Below are positions 1 through 6,516 of a DNA stretch of 52,869 bases, piece by piece. The DNA is from an uncultured Oscillibacter sp. GTDB taxonomy: Bacteria; Bacillota; Clostridia; Oscillospirales; Oscillospiraceae. Below the pieces are notes generated by a model. It saw nothing but the letters and a program-made list of their open reading frames with translations, had not been told where the DNA came from and made no database searches. The DNA lies in contig NZ_CAJULS010000004.1 of the NCBI RefSeq assembly GCF_910587525.1, positions 1-52,869 of the forward strand, in the 5' to 3' direction. Within the stretch, counting starts at the first letter, position 1, and each line of letters begins with the position of its first letter. The translations under genes were made by a program, and so were the position numbers.

Positions 1-330
1 ACCGGCTATATCTACTGCTCCGATACCCCGGAGAACGGCGGCTACGGCGAGGACCATGTCACCGCCTTTGACACCGGCGCCCTGGCCGTCATGGCCTTGG
101 TCAACGGCCAGGTGGACGCCGTGGTCATCGACAACGAACCCGCCAAGAGCTTTGTGGCCGAGAACGAGGGATTGAAGATTCTGGACACTGAGTTCGCTGT
201 GGAAGACTACGCCATCGGCCTTGCCAAGGGCAACACCGCCCTGCTGGAGGCTGTCAACGCCGCCATGGCGGAGCTGAAGGCCGATGGTACCTTCCAGGGC
301 ATTGTGGATAAGTATATCACCGCCGAGTAA
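1..330 (+). CDS. Amino-acid ABC transporter substrate-binding protein, C-terminal part
   Basis: The reading frame is open from the first base, so the gene starts before the window; 109 residues remain. They form the C-terminal lobe of a periplasmic-binding-protein family 3 (SBP_bac_3) solute receptor. Typical features are the stretch VDAVVIDNEPAKSF, in which the protein controls access to the ligand cleft, and the closing helix with DGTFQGIVDKY just before the stop. In a Gram-positive cell it would be a lipoprotein that captures a polar or charged amino acid and delivers it to the permease encoded 66 nt downstream. The order receptor-permease-ATPase supports this. The ligand cannot be read from this fragment. 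Confidence 0.9.
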   Translation, partial: TGYIYCSDTPENGGYGEDHVTAFDTGALAVMALVNGQVDAVVIDNEPAKSFVAENEGLKILDTEFAVEDYAIGLAKGNTALLEAVNAAMAELKADGTFQGIVDKYITAE

Positions 331-338
331 AGAGACTG

Positions 339-367
339 AAAAGGGCGGCCGGAGGGCCGCCCTTTTT
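339..367 (+). terminator. Intra-operon hairpin with T-tract after the binding-protein gene
   Basis: A 12-bp perfect stem (339-350 with 355-366), 4-nt loop, rich in G/C at the centre, ending in five T's (363-367). It lies between the binding-protein stop and the permease start, so it would let more binding protein be made than membrane components. The permease start at 397 has its own Shine-Dalgarno at about 384-391. Confidence 0.8.
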
Positions 368-396
368 CATCATGGAGAAAGAGAAAGGAGGCCCCC

Positions 397-1131
397 ATGT
401 TCCAATCGCTGACCGACTGGCTGATCCGCATCGGTCCCCGCCTGCAAAGGGCTTTCATTGAGGGCGACCGCTGGAAGCTCTACCTCCAGGGCCTGGGTAC
501 GACCTTGGAGCTGACCGTCATCGCCCTGATCTTCGGCGTACTGCTGGGGCTGGTGGTGGCCGTTATCCGCTCCGCCCACGACCAGCAGCGCCTGGGCCGG
601 AAGAGGAATCCTCCGCTGGAGATTTTGAACGTGCTCTGCCAGATCTACACCACCGTCATTCGGGGCACCCCTATGCTGGTGCAGCTGTTCATCTGGACCT
701 TTGTCATCTTCCCCGCCCAGCGCAACAAGGTGCTGGTGGCCTTTATCGGCCTGGGTGTCAACTCCGGGGCCTATGTGGCGGAGATCATCCGGGGCGGATT
801 GATGAGCGTGGACGCGGGCCAGTCCGAGGCGGGACGTTCCCTGGGCTTGGGGTATTTTGACACCATGCGTTTCATTGTCATCCCCCAGGCGTTTAAGAAC
901 ATCCTGCCGTCCCTTGGCAACGAGTTCATTACGCTGTTCAAGGACACCTCGCTGGCGCAGGCCATCGGCGGCGCGGAGATGCTGTACTATGCCAGCACCA
1001 TCGGCGGCAGAACCTTCGACTATATGCCGCCGCTGATCGGCATCGCCGTGATGTACTTAAGCGTCGTCATTATTTTCACTTGGCTCCAGGGGAAGCTGGA
1101 AAGGAGGCTGCGGGAAAGTGATCGACGTTAA
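397..1131 (+). CDS. Amino-acid ABC transporter permease (HisM/GlnP type)
   Basis: A 244-residue inner-membrane subunit of a polar amino-acid importer. A helix near residues 38-58 is followed by the family motif RGTPMLVQLF (about 89-98) and the cytoplasmic EAA loop at about 143-165 (SEAGRSLGLGYFDTMRFIVI), which docks the ATPase. The last hydrophobic helix lies near residues 211-230. The length matches the family (about 220-250). The ATG at 397 follows AAAGGAGG with good spacing. The stop overlaps the ATPase start by 14 nt, showing translational coupling. Unusually, a charged linker (about residues 58-73, HDQQRLGRKRNPP) separates the first helix from the next. Confidence 0.93.
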   Translation: MFQSLTDWLIRIGPRLQRAFIEGDRWKLYLQGLGTTLELTVIALIFGVLLGLVVAVIRSAHDQQRLGRKRNPPLEILNVLCQIYTTVIRGTPMLVQLFIWTFVIFPAQRNKVLVAFIGLGVNSGAYVAEIIRGGLMSVDAGQSEAGRSLGLGYFDTMRFIVIPQAFKNILPSLGNEFITLFKDTSLAQAIGGAEMLYYASTIGGRTFDYMPPLIGIAVMYLSVVIIFTWLQGKLERRLRESDRR

Positions 1132-1840
1132 AAATCTATCCAAATCCTTTGGGGATCATCTGGTGCTCAACGACATCTCCCAGCACATCGATCCGGGGGA
1201 GAAGGTGGTCATTATCGGGCCCTCCGGCTCCGGTAAGTCCACGTTCCTCCGGTGCCTGAACCTGCTGGAGATCCCCACCCAGGGGACCATTACCTTTCAG
1301 GGTACGGTGATTACCGATCCCAAGGTGAAGATCGATCAGGTGCGCCAGCAGATGGGCATGGTGTTCCAGCACTTCAACCTGTTTCCCAACATGACCATCC
1401 GGAAAAACATCACTCTGGCTCCGGTGCGCACAGGCCTGATGAAGCAGGAGGAGGCCGACGCGCAGGCGGACACCCTGCTCCAGCGGGTGGGCCTGACGGA
1501 CAAGGCGGACGCCTACCCCAGCCAGCTCTCCGGCGGACAGAAGCAGAGGGTGGCCATTGTCCGGGCTTTGGCCATGAAGCCCCAGCTGATGCTGTTTGAT
1601 GAGCCCACCTCCGCCCTGGACCCAGAGATGGTGGGCGAAGTGCTGGACGTGATGAAGGAGCTGGCCCGGGACGGTATGACCATGGTGGTGGTGACCCACG
1701 AGATGGGCTTCGCCCGGGAGGTGGGCAGCCGTGTGCTGTTCATGGCCGACGGACTGGTGCTGGAGGAGGGGGCCCCGGAGGCGGTCTTCGGCAGTCCCAA
1801 GCATCCGAGATTGCAGGATTTCCTCAGCAAGGTTTTGTAA
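1118..1840 (+). CDS. Amino-acid ABC transporter ATP-binding protein (GlnQ type)
   Basis: A 240-residue ATPase that powers the importer. Walker A GPSGSGKST is at 34-42, the Q-loop Gln near 84 (MVFQHFNLFP), the signature LSGGQKQR at 137-144, Walker B LMLFDEPTSALD at about 157-168, and the switch His in VVTHEMGFA near 194. The start is GTG at 1118, inside the end of the permease gene, with AAGGAGG at 1101-1107. An ATG reading is not available at this point, and the GTG gives the expected MIDVKNLSKSFG opening. The full motif set and length make this a complete, functional-looking subunit. The substrate is not determined by this subunit. Confidence 0.95.
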   Translation: MIDVKNLSKSFGDHLVLNDISQHIDPGEKVVIIGPSGSGKSTFLRCLNLLEIPTQGTITFQGTVITDPKVKIDQVRQQMGMVFQHFNLFPNMTIRKNITLAPVRTGLMKQEEADAQADTLLQRVGLTDKADAYPSQLSGGQKQRVAIVRALAMKPQLMLFDEPTSALDPEMVGEVLDVMKELARDGMTMVVVTHEMGFAREVGSRVLFMADGLVLEEGAPEAVFGSPKHPRLQDFLSKVL

Positions 1841-1848
1841 GAAGCAAA

Positions 1849-1882
1849 GCGGAGACCGCCTGCGCGGCGGTCTCCGCTTTTT
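1849..1882. terminator. Bidirectional terminator between ABC operon and yfcE-like gene
   Basis: A 12-bp perfect stem (1849-1860 / 1866-1877) with a 5-nt loop. Five T's follow on the plus strand (1878-1882), and the A-rich left flank gives a T-rich tail on the minus strand. It sits between two convergent genes whose stop codons are at 1840 and 1882. Confidence 0.85.
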
Positions 1883-2424
1883 CAGTGCAGGGGCTGAAAG
1901 GGCGTTCCCGTCAGCAGGTCGTGCCAGGTAAAAACGCCGTTCGCCAGTGTCATATAGCTGTGGGGCGTACCCTCCTTGGGCAGAGAAAGGGAGCCGGGAT
2001 TCAGATAGGTGAAGCCATCGAGGTCCCGGCGCACAGGCAGGTGGGTGTGGCCGCAGAGGAGGAAATCCCCTGTTCTCAGAGGCGGCGGGTTGTCCGGACC
2101 ATAGTTGTGGCCGTGGGTGGCGAAGATATTGAGGCCGTCCGCCGCCAGAAAGGCGTACTCCGCCAGCATGGGGAACTCCAGCACCATCTGGTCCACCTCG
2201 CTGTCGCAGTTGCCCCGGACGCACAGCAGCCGGTTTTTCACGCTGTTGAGCAGGGCGGTGACGGCCCGGGTGTCGTACTCCTCCGGAAAGTCGTTCCGGG
2301 GGCCGTGGTACAGCAGGTCTCCCAGCAGCACCAGCCGGTCCGCTCCCTCACGGTCAAGGGCCTCCAGCAGGGCGCGGCAGCACCGGGCGGAGCCGTGGAG
2401 GTCAGACGCGATCATCCATTTCAT
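1882..2424 (-). CDS. yfcE: YfcE-like metallophosphodiesterase
   Basis: A 180-residue calcineurin-like phosphoesterase of the MJ0936/YfcE group, which hydrolyse phosphodiesters with two metal ions. The ligands are readable: D8 and H10 in SDLHG, GDLLYHG at 35-41, GNCD at 71-74, THGH near 110 and CGHTH further on. The open frame extends far upstream, but the ATG at 2424 has AAGGAG 8 nt before it, and MKWMIASDLHGS matches the family start. E. coli YfcE is 184 residues. The cell substrate is unknown even for the model enzymes. It probably shares a transcript with the acetyltransferase gene 49 nt upstream. Confidence 0.9.
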   Translation of the reverse strand: MKWMIASDLHGSARCCRALLEALDREGADRLVLLGDLLYHGPRNDFPEEYDTRAVTALLNSVKNRLLCVRGNCDSEVDQMVLEFPMLAEYAFLAADGLNIFATHGHNYGPDNPPPLRTGDFLLCGHTHLPVRRDLDGFTYLNPGSLSLPKEGTPHSYMTLANGVFTWHDLLTGTPFQPLH

Positions 2425-2473
2425 CAGATTCACTCCTTCGTGTATTTTGTGCCCGCATCCGGGAAGGAGGCCC

Positions 2474-2947
2474 TCACAGGCGGCGGACCATGATCCACTC
2501 CTCCTCCGTGCCGCGGAAAATCTCAAATCCCATCCGCCGGTACAGATTGGCGGCAGGGTTCGCCTTTTGGACGGAGAGGGAGACCTGTTTGTATCCGCCC
2601 TGCCGGAGCCGTGTGAGCATATGCTCCAGCAGGTTCGTCCCGATCCCCCTTCCCCGGTACGCCGGATACAGGGATATGGCGAGAGAGGGGGTCTCATCGT
2701 CCACATGGCCGTAATCATCCATGATCCGCGCCCAGACGGCGCCAACGGCCTGACCGCCGGCCTCCGCCATCAGGCACACATCACCGGGCCGGCTGCCGAA
2801 CTCCCGGATATAGACCCGCAGCGCCTCCTCGTTGAGAATAGACCTGGGCGGAGGCGCCGTTCCCTCCGGAAGAAAGATGGCCTCGTATAAAAAATCCTCC
2901 AGAAGGGGCGATTCCGCCGGCCGCATATCCCGTATGGTATAACGCAT
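2474..2947 (-). CDS. GNAT-family N-acetyltransferase
   Basis: A 157-residue acetyl-CoA-dependent acetyltransferase. The core acetyl-CoA loop (motif A) is present as YPAYRGRGIGTNLLEHML, at about residues 94-111, preceded by the beta strand LAISL. The C-terminal beta strand and NPAANLYRRMGFEIF are the usual GNAT tail, which closes over the cofactor. The acceptor substrate cannot be told from sequence. The ATG at 2947 has GGAGG about 9 nt upstream. It is transcribed towards the yfcE-like gene and may be co-transcribed with it. Confidence 0.9.
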   Translation of the reverse strand: MRYTIRDMRPAESPLLEDFLYEAIFLPEGTAPPPRSILNEEALRVYIREFGSRPGDVCLMAEAGGQAVGAVWARIMDDYGHVDDETPSLAISLYPAYRGRGIGTNLLEHMLTRLRQGGYKQVSLSVQKANPAANLYRRMGFEIFRGTEEEWIMVRRL

Positions 2948-2967
2948 CGCTGTCTTCCTCCCATGAG

Positions 2968-2999
2968 AATCCCCGGCGGAGTGTGCCCCGCCGGGGATT
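2968..2999 (-). terminator. Hairpin at the end of the yab block
   Basis: A 12-bp perfect stem (2968-2979 / 2988-2999) with an 8-nt loop, 8 nt after the yabR stop. On the minus strand it is followed by TTCTC, a weak T-tract. It is the probable end of the long minus-strand transcription block. Confidence 0.65.
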
Positions 3000-3007
3000 A
3001 CTGCGCG

Positions 3008-3472
3008 TTACCGCCGCCTGCGTCCGCCCCGCTTGCCGTCCATGCTGCGGTTCAGGTCCGCCATCTTCCCCTCGGAGGAGGAGAGAAAGCGCTTGAGCTT
3101 GTCCTCAAAGGCCTGGTCGCCGGAGGGGGGCAGGGGCTTTTGTGCCGCCTGAACAGGATGGGGATGGTCCGGCTGCTGCGGAGCCGCCGGGCGGGGCGCC
3201 TGAAAGGGCCGGGGGCCCCGGGGCGCAGGACGCTCCTGAGGCGGCAGGGCCTTTTTGATAGAGAGGTTGATGCGCCCCTTCTCTGCGGAGAGGACCAGGA
3301 CTTTTACCTCCTGTCCCTCCTGCAAAAAGTCGTGTACGTCGTTGACGAAGGTGTTGGCGATCTCCGAGATATGTACCAATCCGGATTTTCCGCCCCCCAG
3401 GGCGACAAACGCGCCGAATTTCGTGATGCTGGCTACCTTGCCTTCCAAAATACTCCCAACCTGAGGATCCAT
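3008..3472 (-). CDS. yabR: S1-domain RNA-binding protein (YabR-like)
   Basis: A 154-residue protein with one S1 OB-fold at residues 1-72 (GSILEGKVASITKFGAFVAL ... GLVHISEI ... LSAEKGRINLSIKKA), then a proline-rich linker and a basic end (KRGGRRRR). It is expected to bind RNA or ribosomes; YabR of Bacillus is about 128 residues, so the linker is the added part. The frame is open 28 codons further, but MDPQVGSILEG matches the family start and has AAGGAG about 14 nt upstream, slightly long spacing. It is the last gene of the yabP-yabQ-divIC-yabR order known from Bacillus. A segment FEDKLKRFLSSSEGKMADLN near the end looks conserved-type and may be a docking helix (inference). Confidence 0.9.
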   Translation of the reverse strand: MDPQVGSILEGKVASITKFGAFVALGGGKSGLVHISEIANTFVNDVHDFLQEGQEVKVLVLSAEKGRINLSIKKALPPQERPAPRGPRPFQAPRPAAPQQPDHPHPVQAAQKPLPPSGDQAFEDKLKRFLSSSEGKMADLNRSMDGKRGGRRRR

Positions 3473-3580
3473 ACTGCTGCTTCTTTCTCCTTCCAAAGAT
3501 TTTTTCACACACATATTATGAAAAGAACAGGCCGGCTCCCGGCGTGGGGAAATCAAGAATTCCCGTCCGCCCGGTGCCGG

Positions 3581-3892
3581 TCAGTCTATTCCATCGCAAA
3601 GCACATACTCGCCGGGAAAGACCATGCCCAACTCGTTCCGGGCAATCTCCTCCATCTTTTCCTGATTGCCTCCGGCCGCAATATCGGAGGCCAGGGTACT
3701 ATTTTCCTGGCGCATTACCTCTACCTGAGCGGCGAGAAGATCTTTTTCTGCCTGGGCGGCTTCCACCTGGCCCTGGAGACGGTACAGCTGCCAGCTGATG
3801 CCCAGCAGCAGAATCAGCAGCAGCGCCTTGGTCAGAGGACCGGCGCGGAGAATGCGGCGTTTTCTTTTTGCCGCCCGCTCTTTTTTGGACAT
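3581..3892 (-). CDS. divIC: Septum formation initiator, DivIC/FtsB family
   Basis: A 103-residue single-pass division protein. A basic cytoplasmic start (MSKKERAAKRKRR) precedes one membrane helix at about 20-36 (LTKALLLILLLGISWQ), then a leucine/alanine-rich coiled coil (about 37-75), and the family closing motif ARNELGMVFPGE at about 84-95. In Bacillus DivIC works with FtsL and DivIB in the divisome. Its first 194 nt overlap the 3' end of the yabQ frame. It is 108 nt upstream of yabR in the same direction. Confidence 0.92.
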   Translation of the reverse strand: MSKKERAAKRKRRILRAGPLTKALLLILLLGISWQLYRLQGQVEAAQAEKDLLAAQVEVMRQENSTLASDIAAGGNQEKMEEIARNELGMVFPGEYVLCDGID

Positions 3893-4355
3893 TTCTGCTG
3901 CCTCCTCCCCGGGATGGACGCCTCCATCCGTTTTTTCTTATTGTATAGCATTTCCTCGTAAAATAAAAGAGCTTTTTTCCGTGAAGGGCAATTTTTTTGC
4001 AAAAATTTTTTGTCCACAGCACAGGCAGGGACAAAAGCCAAGCCAAATACGCCAGTGTATCGGCCCAAAAGGTCCAAACAGGACGCAGCAGCTCCGAGAA
4101 TACGCCGAAAAACAACACCGTCCCGCCCAGTGCCCCCAGCACCACGAAACCCCGTAGCTGCCCGTCCGCCCCCCGCAGGAGGAAGAGGAATACGGCGATT
4201 CCGGCCAGGAGACAGTACAGGCTGTCCAGCAGCCCCGTCAGGCGGGGAAGACGGAGGCGGAAGGGCCGCAGCAGATCGTACAGCAGTCCGGTGCACAGGC
4301 CCAGGAGAATGGACTGCCCAAACACCAGCAGCTGGTGGGAGACCTGGTTTCCCAT
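3699..4355 (-). CDS. yabQ: Spore cortex biosynthesis protein YabQ
   Basis: A 218-residue membrane protein required for the spore cortex in Bacillus. The family opening is clear: FGQSILLGLCTGLLYDLLRP at about 12-31, followed by further hydrophobic helices (about 44-62, 70-88, 97-112). The convincing part stops near residue 140 (FTRKCYTIRKNGW). The last ~65 codons lie inside divIC in another frame and have the arginine/serine/glycine composition of an out-of-frame read, so the true C-terminus may have lost its stop. The gene starts 3 nt after the yabP stop, at ATG 4355, and is surely in one operon with it. Confidence 0.88.
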   Translation of the reverse strand: MGNQVSHQLLVFGQSILLGLCTGLLYDLLRPFRLRLPRLTGLLDSLYCLLAGIAVFLFLLRGADGQLRGFVVLGALGGTVLFFGVFSELLRPVWTFWADTLAYLAWLLSLPVLWTKNFCKKIALHGKKLFYFTRKCYTIRKNGWRRPSRGGGSRNVQKRAGGKKKTPHSPRRSSDQGAAADSAAGHQLAAVPSPGPGGSRPGRKRSSRRSGRGNAPGK

Positions 4356-4358
4356 AGC

Positions 4359-4640
4359 CTATCCGAACAGGCGGCTGAAAAAGCCGCCCCGGCCGGCTCC
4401 GTCGTCCTCATAGGTCACGGAGTCCACCCGTCCCTCCACATGGAGTTCTCCGCCATCCAAAGACAGCTTCCCGATATGCAGATCCTCCCCGGTGACCACC
4501 AACGTTCCGGCAGAGGTGGACATGACGATGCCCGTCTCATCAAAGCGCTCCACATCCTCCACGCCGGAGACCGTCAGCCGCTCCCGGCCCACTAGCTCCA
4601 GCCGGTGGGCGGTTTGGGGCATAGAATTGTAATCATTCAT
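4359..4640 (-). CDS. yabP: Sporulation protein YabP
   Basis: A 93-residue YabP-family protein, needed for sporulation in Bacillus. Family features are the RLELVGRERLTVSGVEDVERFDE opening half, a run of short beta strands with the LVVTGEDLHIGKLSLDGGELHVEG core (here cut across residues about 46-69), and a short tail. The only uncommon part is the end GRGGFFSRLFG. ATG at 4640 starts MNDYNSMPQTAH. It lies 57 nt after rqcP and 3 nt before yabQ, the same order as in Bacillus. Confidence 0.93.
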   Translation of the reverse strand: MNDYNSMPQTAHRLELVGRERLTVSGVEDVERFDETGIVMSTSAGTLVVTGEDLHIGKLSLDGGELHVEGRVDSVTYEDDGAGRGGFFSRLFG

Positions 4641-4697
4641 ACGGCGTCCCTCCCTGTCCCCACTATATGGGACGAGGCAGGGAACTATGACAAGATT

Positions 4698-4943
4698 TCA
4701 GCGCCCGATCTCCCGGTACAGCGTACTGGCGTCCGCCTGCCGCACGGTCTCCTGAACGGAGAGCACCTCCACTGTAATTGTCCGCACGCCGAACCGCAAA
4801 GAGATCTGATCCCCGGTCTTGACATCGTAGGAGGCCCGTGCGGGCTTGCCGTTGACGGTGACCAGCCCGTTGTCGCAGGCTTCATTGGCCAGGGTCCGCC
4901 GTTTGATGAGCCGTGAGACTTTCAGATATTTATCCAATCGCAT
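4698..4943 (-). CDS. rqcP: RqcP (YabO), S4-domain ribosome quality-control factor
   Basis: An 81-residue protein made almost only of an S4 RNA-binding fold: MRLDKYLKVSRLIKRRTLA at the start, then NGLVTVNGKPARASYDVKTG and GDQISLRFG. In Bacillus RqcP joins RqcH on the split 60S-like (50S) subunit and stabilises tRNA during alanine-tail addition to stalled chains. The length agrees with Bacillus YabO (86). The ATG at 4943 follows GGGAGG at good distance. The gene lies between hup and yabP. Confidence 0.93.
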   Translation of the reverse strand: MRLDKYLKVSRLIKRRTLANEACDNGLVTVNGKPARASYDVKTGDQISLRFGVRTITVEVLSVQETVRQADASTLYREIGR

Positions 4944-5261
4944 AAGCGAAATTCCTCCCTAAAAAAACTGACAGTACTTCTCCCGCATCGTCAGCGCTCC
5001 CTCATCCCGCGTCCCGCGGACGACAGGGAAAGAGGCCCGGGGTTCCCCCGGTTCTTTTACCGGGGGCAAAAGAAGAATATGAAAATATTTTCAGCAGGAT
5101 ATGCCGAAAATACTTTGACCCTTTGCCCCTAGGGCAAACACACCAGTGACCGAAGTCACTGGTGTTAGAATCCGCCCCGATAGACGGAGCTGTCTTCTGG
5201 CCGCCCCCAGTCTCTCAACAGGGCAGGGGGAATAGCGGAGCCGGGCTTTGCCTGGCGGAGC
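4944..5261. other. Non-coding stretch between rqcP and hup with several hairpins
   Basis: No convincing reading frame on either strand. It holds a perfect 11-bp hairpin (5140-5150 / 5155-5165, loop CGAA), a nearby palindrome TTTGCCC-CTA-GGGCAAA at about 5122-5138, and a CCGG-rich inverted arrangement around 5037-5067 (CCGGGG ... CCCCCGG ... CCGGGGG). Such a cluster of stems could be a transcript end, an RNA element or a short repeat. I do not recognise an RNA family here. Confidence 0.5.
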
Positions 5262-5284
5262 GTAAAAGGGGGACGCAGTCCCCT
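5262..5284 (-). terminator. Terminator after hup
   Basis: On the minus strand, 3 nt after the hup stop: stem GGGGAC-TGC-GTCCCC (5269-5283), followed by a CTTTTA tail (5263-5268). Short but in the right place and orientation for the abundant HU transcript. Confidence 0.7.
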
Positions 5285-5286
5285 CT

Positions 5287-5562
5287 TTATTTTGCAACGG
5301 TATCCTTCAGCAGTTTGCCGGCCTTGAACACAGGCAGTACGGTAGCGGGGATCTCAATTTCCTCCTTGGTCCGGGGATTCCGGCCGATGCGGGCGGCGCG
5401 CTTCTTGACCTCAAAAGAGCCGAAGCCGACCAGCTGGACTTTGTCGCCCTCTTTCAGAGCCTCGGTGATGGTGTCCAGCATAGCGGAGATAACCGCCTCG
5501 GTGTCCTTCTTGGAGACGTCGGCGGAAGCGGCAACGGCATTGATGAGTTCAGCTTTGTTCAT
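5287..5562 (-). CDS. hup: DNA-binding protein HU
   Basis: A 91-residue histone-like protein that bends and compacts DNA as a dimer. The family signature is intact: MNKAELINAVA at the start, VQLVGFGSFEVKKRAAR at about 43-59, and the DNA-entering arm GRNPRTKEEIEIPA at about 60-73, ending LPVFKAGKLLK. Length is exactly the family size. ATG 5562 has AGGAGG upstream. It is inserted between mazG and rqcP in an order otherwise like that of Bacillus yabN-yabO, and has its own 3' hairpin. The gene was not found with a clear sigma-A promoter in the 65-nt gap to mazG. Confidence 0.97.
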   Translation of the reverse strand: MNKAELINAVAASADVSKKDTEAVISAMLDTITEALKEGDKVQLVGFGSFEVKKRAARIGRNPRTKEEIEIPATVLPVFKAGKLLKDTVAK

Positions 5563-5627
5563 TTGGTTGATCCTCCTAAAAAATCTTTTGTATTTCCATA
5601 CATATTTATTTCTTAACGCGAATGCGT

Positions 5628-6428
5628 TTAAGACGGTTCCTTAACGCTGTTCCACAGCGCCACCAGCTCCGCCTCGGTGTGCTCCGGCAGGGGCTTGTCC
5701 GCCGCCGTTTCCACCCGGCGGAAGCGCCGGTCAAATTTGTCGCAGGCCAGATGCAGGGCCTCCTCCGGGTCCACGCCGGACATCTGGCCGATCTTGGCGG
5801 CGATGAAGAGCAGGTCTCCCAGCTCCTCCTGTACGCCGTGAGGCGCGTCTAATCCGCCGTCAGCCTCCAGGGCCTGGCGCAGTTCCCGGACCTCCTCCTC
5901 CAGCTTGCCAAGGGCGCTGAGGGCGCTGGCCCAGTCAAAGCCGGCTTTGGCGGTCTTGGAGGAGATCTTCTCCGCCCGCCACAATGCGGGCAGGGTGTGG
6001 GGCACGGATTCAATGGCGTCGGCTGTGGACCGCTGGCCCTTCTCTGTCCGCTTCAGCGACTCCCAATTGACCAGGACCTCTTCGGTGGTGTCTGCCTGGA
6101 CGGCGCCGAAGACGTGGGGATGGCGGTACACCAGCTTCTTCGCTACGCCGTCTACCACATCGTCCATGGTGAAGCGGCCCTGTTCCACCTCTATCTGGGT
6201 GTGGAGGGCCACCTGCATCAGGATGTCTCCCAGCTCCTCGCACATGTCGTGGGGGTCGTCCCGGTCCAGGGCGTCCAAGACCTCATAAGTCTCCTCCAGA
6301 AAGTTCCGGCGGATGGACGCGTGGGTCTGCTCCCTGTCCCAGGGACAGCCGCCTGGAGCGCGGAGGAGCCTGGTGATTTCCAGCAGGTCCTCCCAGCCAT
6401 AGCGGGCTTTACATTGAAAATCTACCAT
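5628..6428 (-). CDS. mazG: Nucleoside triphosphate pyrophosphohydrolase MazG (YabN C-terminal type)
   Basis: A 266-residue enzyme that cleaves NTPs to NMP and pyrophosphate, clearing non-canonical nucleotides. It has two MazG domains: the first with LRAPGGCPWDREQTHASIRR and LEETYEVLDALD, followed by EELGDILMQVALH (metal-binding EExxE/ExxD pattern), and a second repeat with KLEEEVRELRQAL and EELGDLLFIAAKIG. Bacillus YabN carries an extra N-terminal methylase-like domain, absent here, so it resembles E. coli MazG (263 aa). ATG at 6428. It sits between a SpoVB-like flippase and hup. Confidence 0.95.
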   Translation of the reverse strand: MVDFQCKARYGWEDLLEITRLLRAPGGCPWDREQTHASIRRNFLEETYEVLDALDRDDPHDMCEELGDILMQVALHTQIEVEQGRFTMDDVVDGVAKKLVYRHPHVFGAVQADTTEEVLVNWESLKRTEKGQRSTADAIESVPHTLPALWRAEKISSKTAKAGFDWASALSALGKLEEEVRELRQALEADGGLDAPHGVQEELGDLLFIAAKIGQMSGVDPEEALHLACDKFDRRFRRVETAADKPLPEHTEAELVALWNSVKEPS

Positions 6429-6516
6429 AGATTGCCTGCCTTTGCAAGTTTTTTTCCGTAAAGCATCAAATATTTCGGTTCTAAAGTGAAAAAAATTTCG
6501 GGAAAACGATTACATC

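Noticed and set aside
1136..2224. Long open frame on the minus strand across the ABC ATPase gene
   Set aside because: It lies opposite a complete ATPase with all motifs, and its sequence is His/Gly/Leu-rich antisense composition with no family match.
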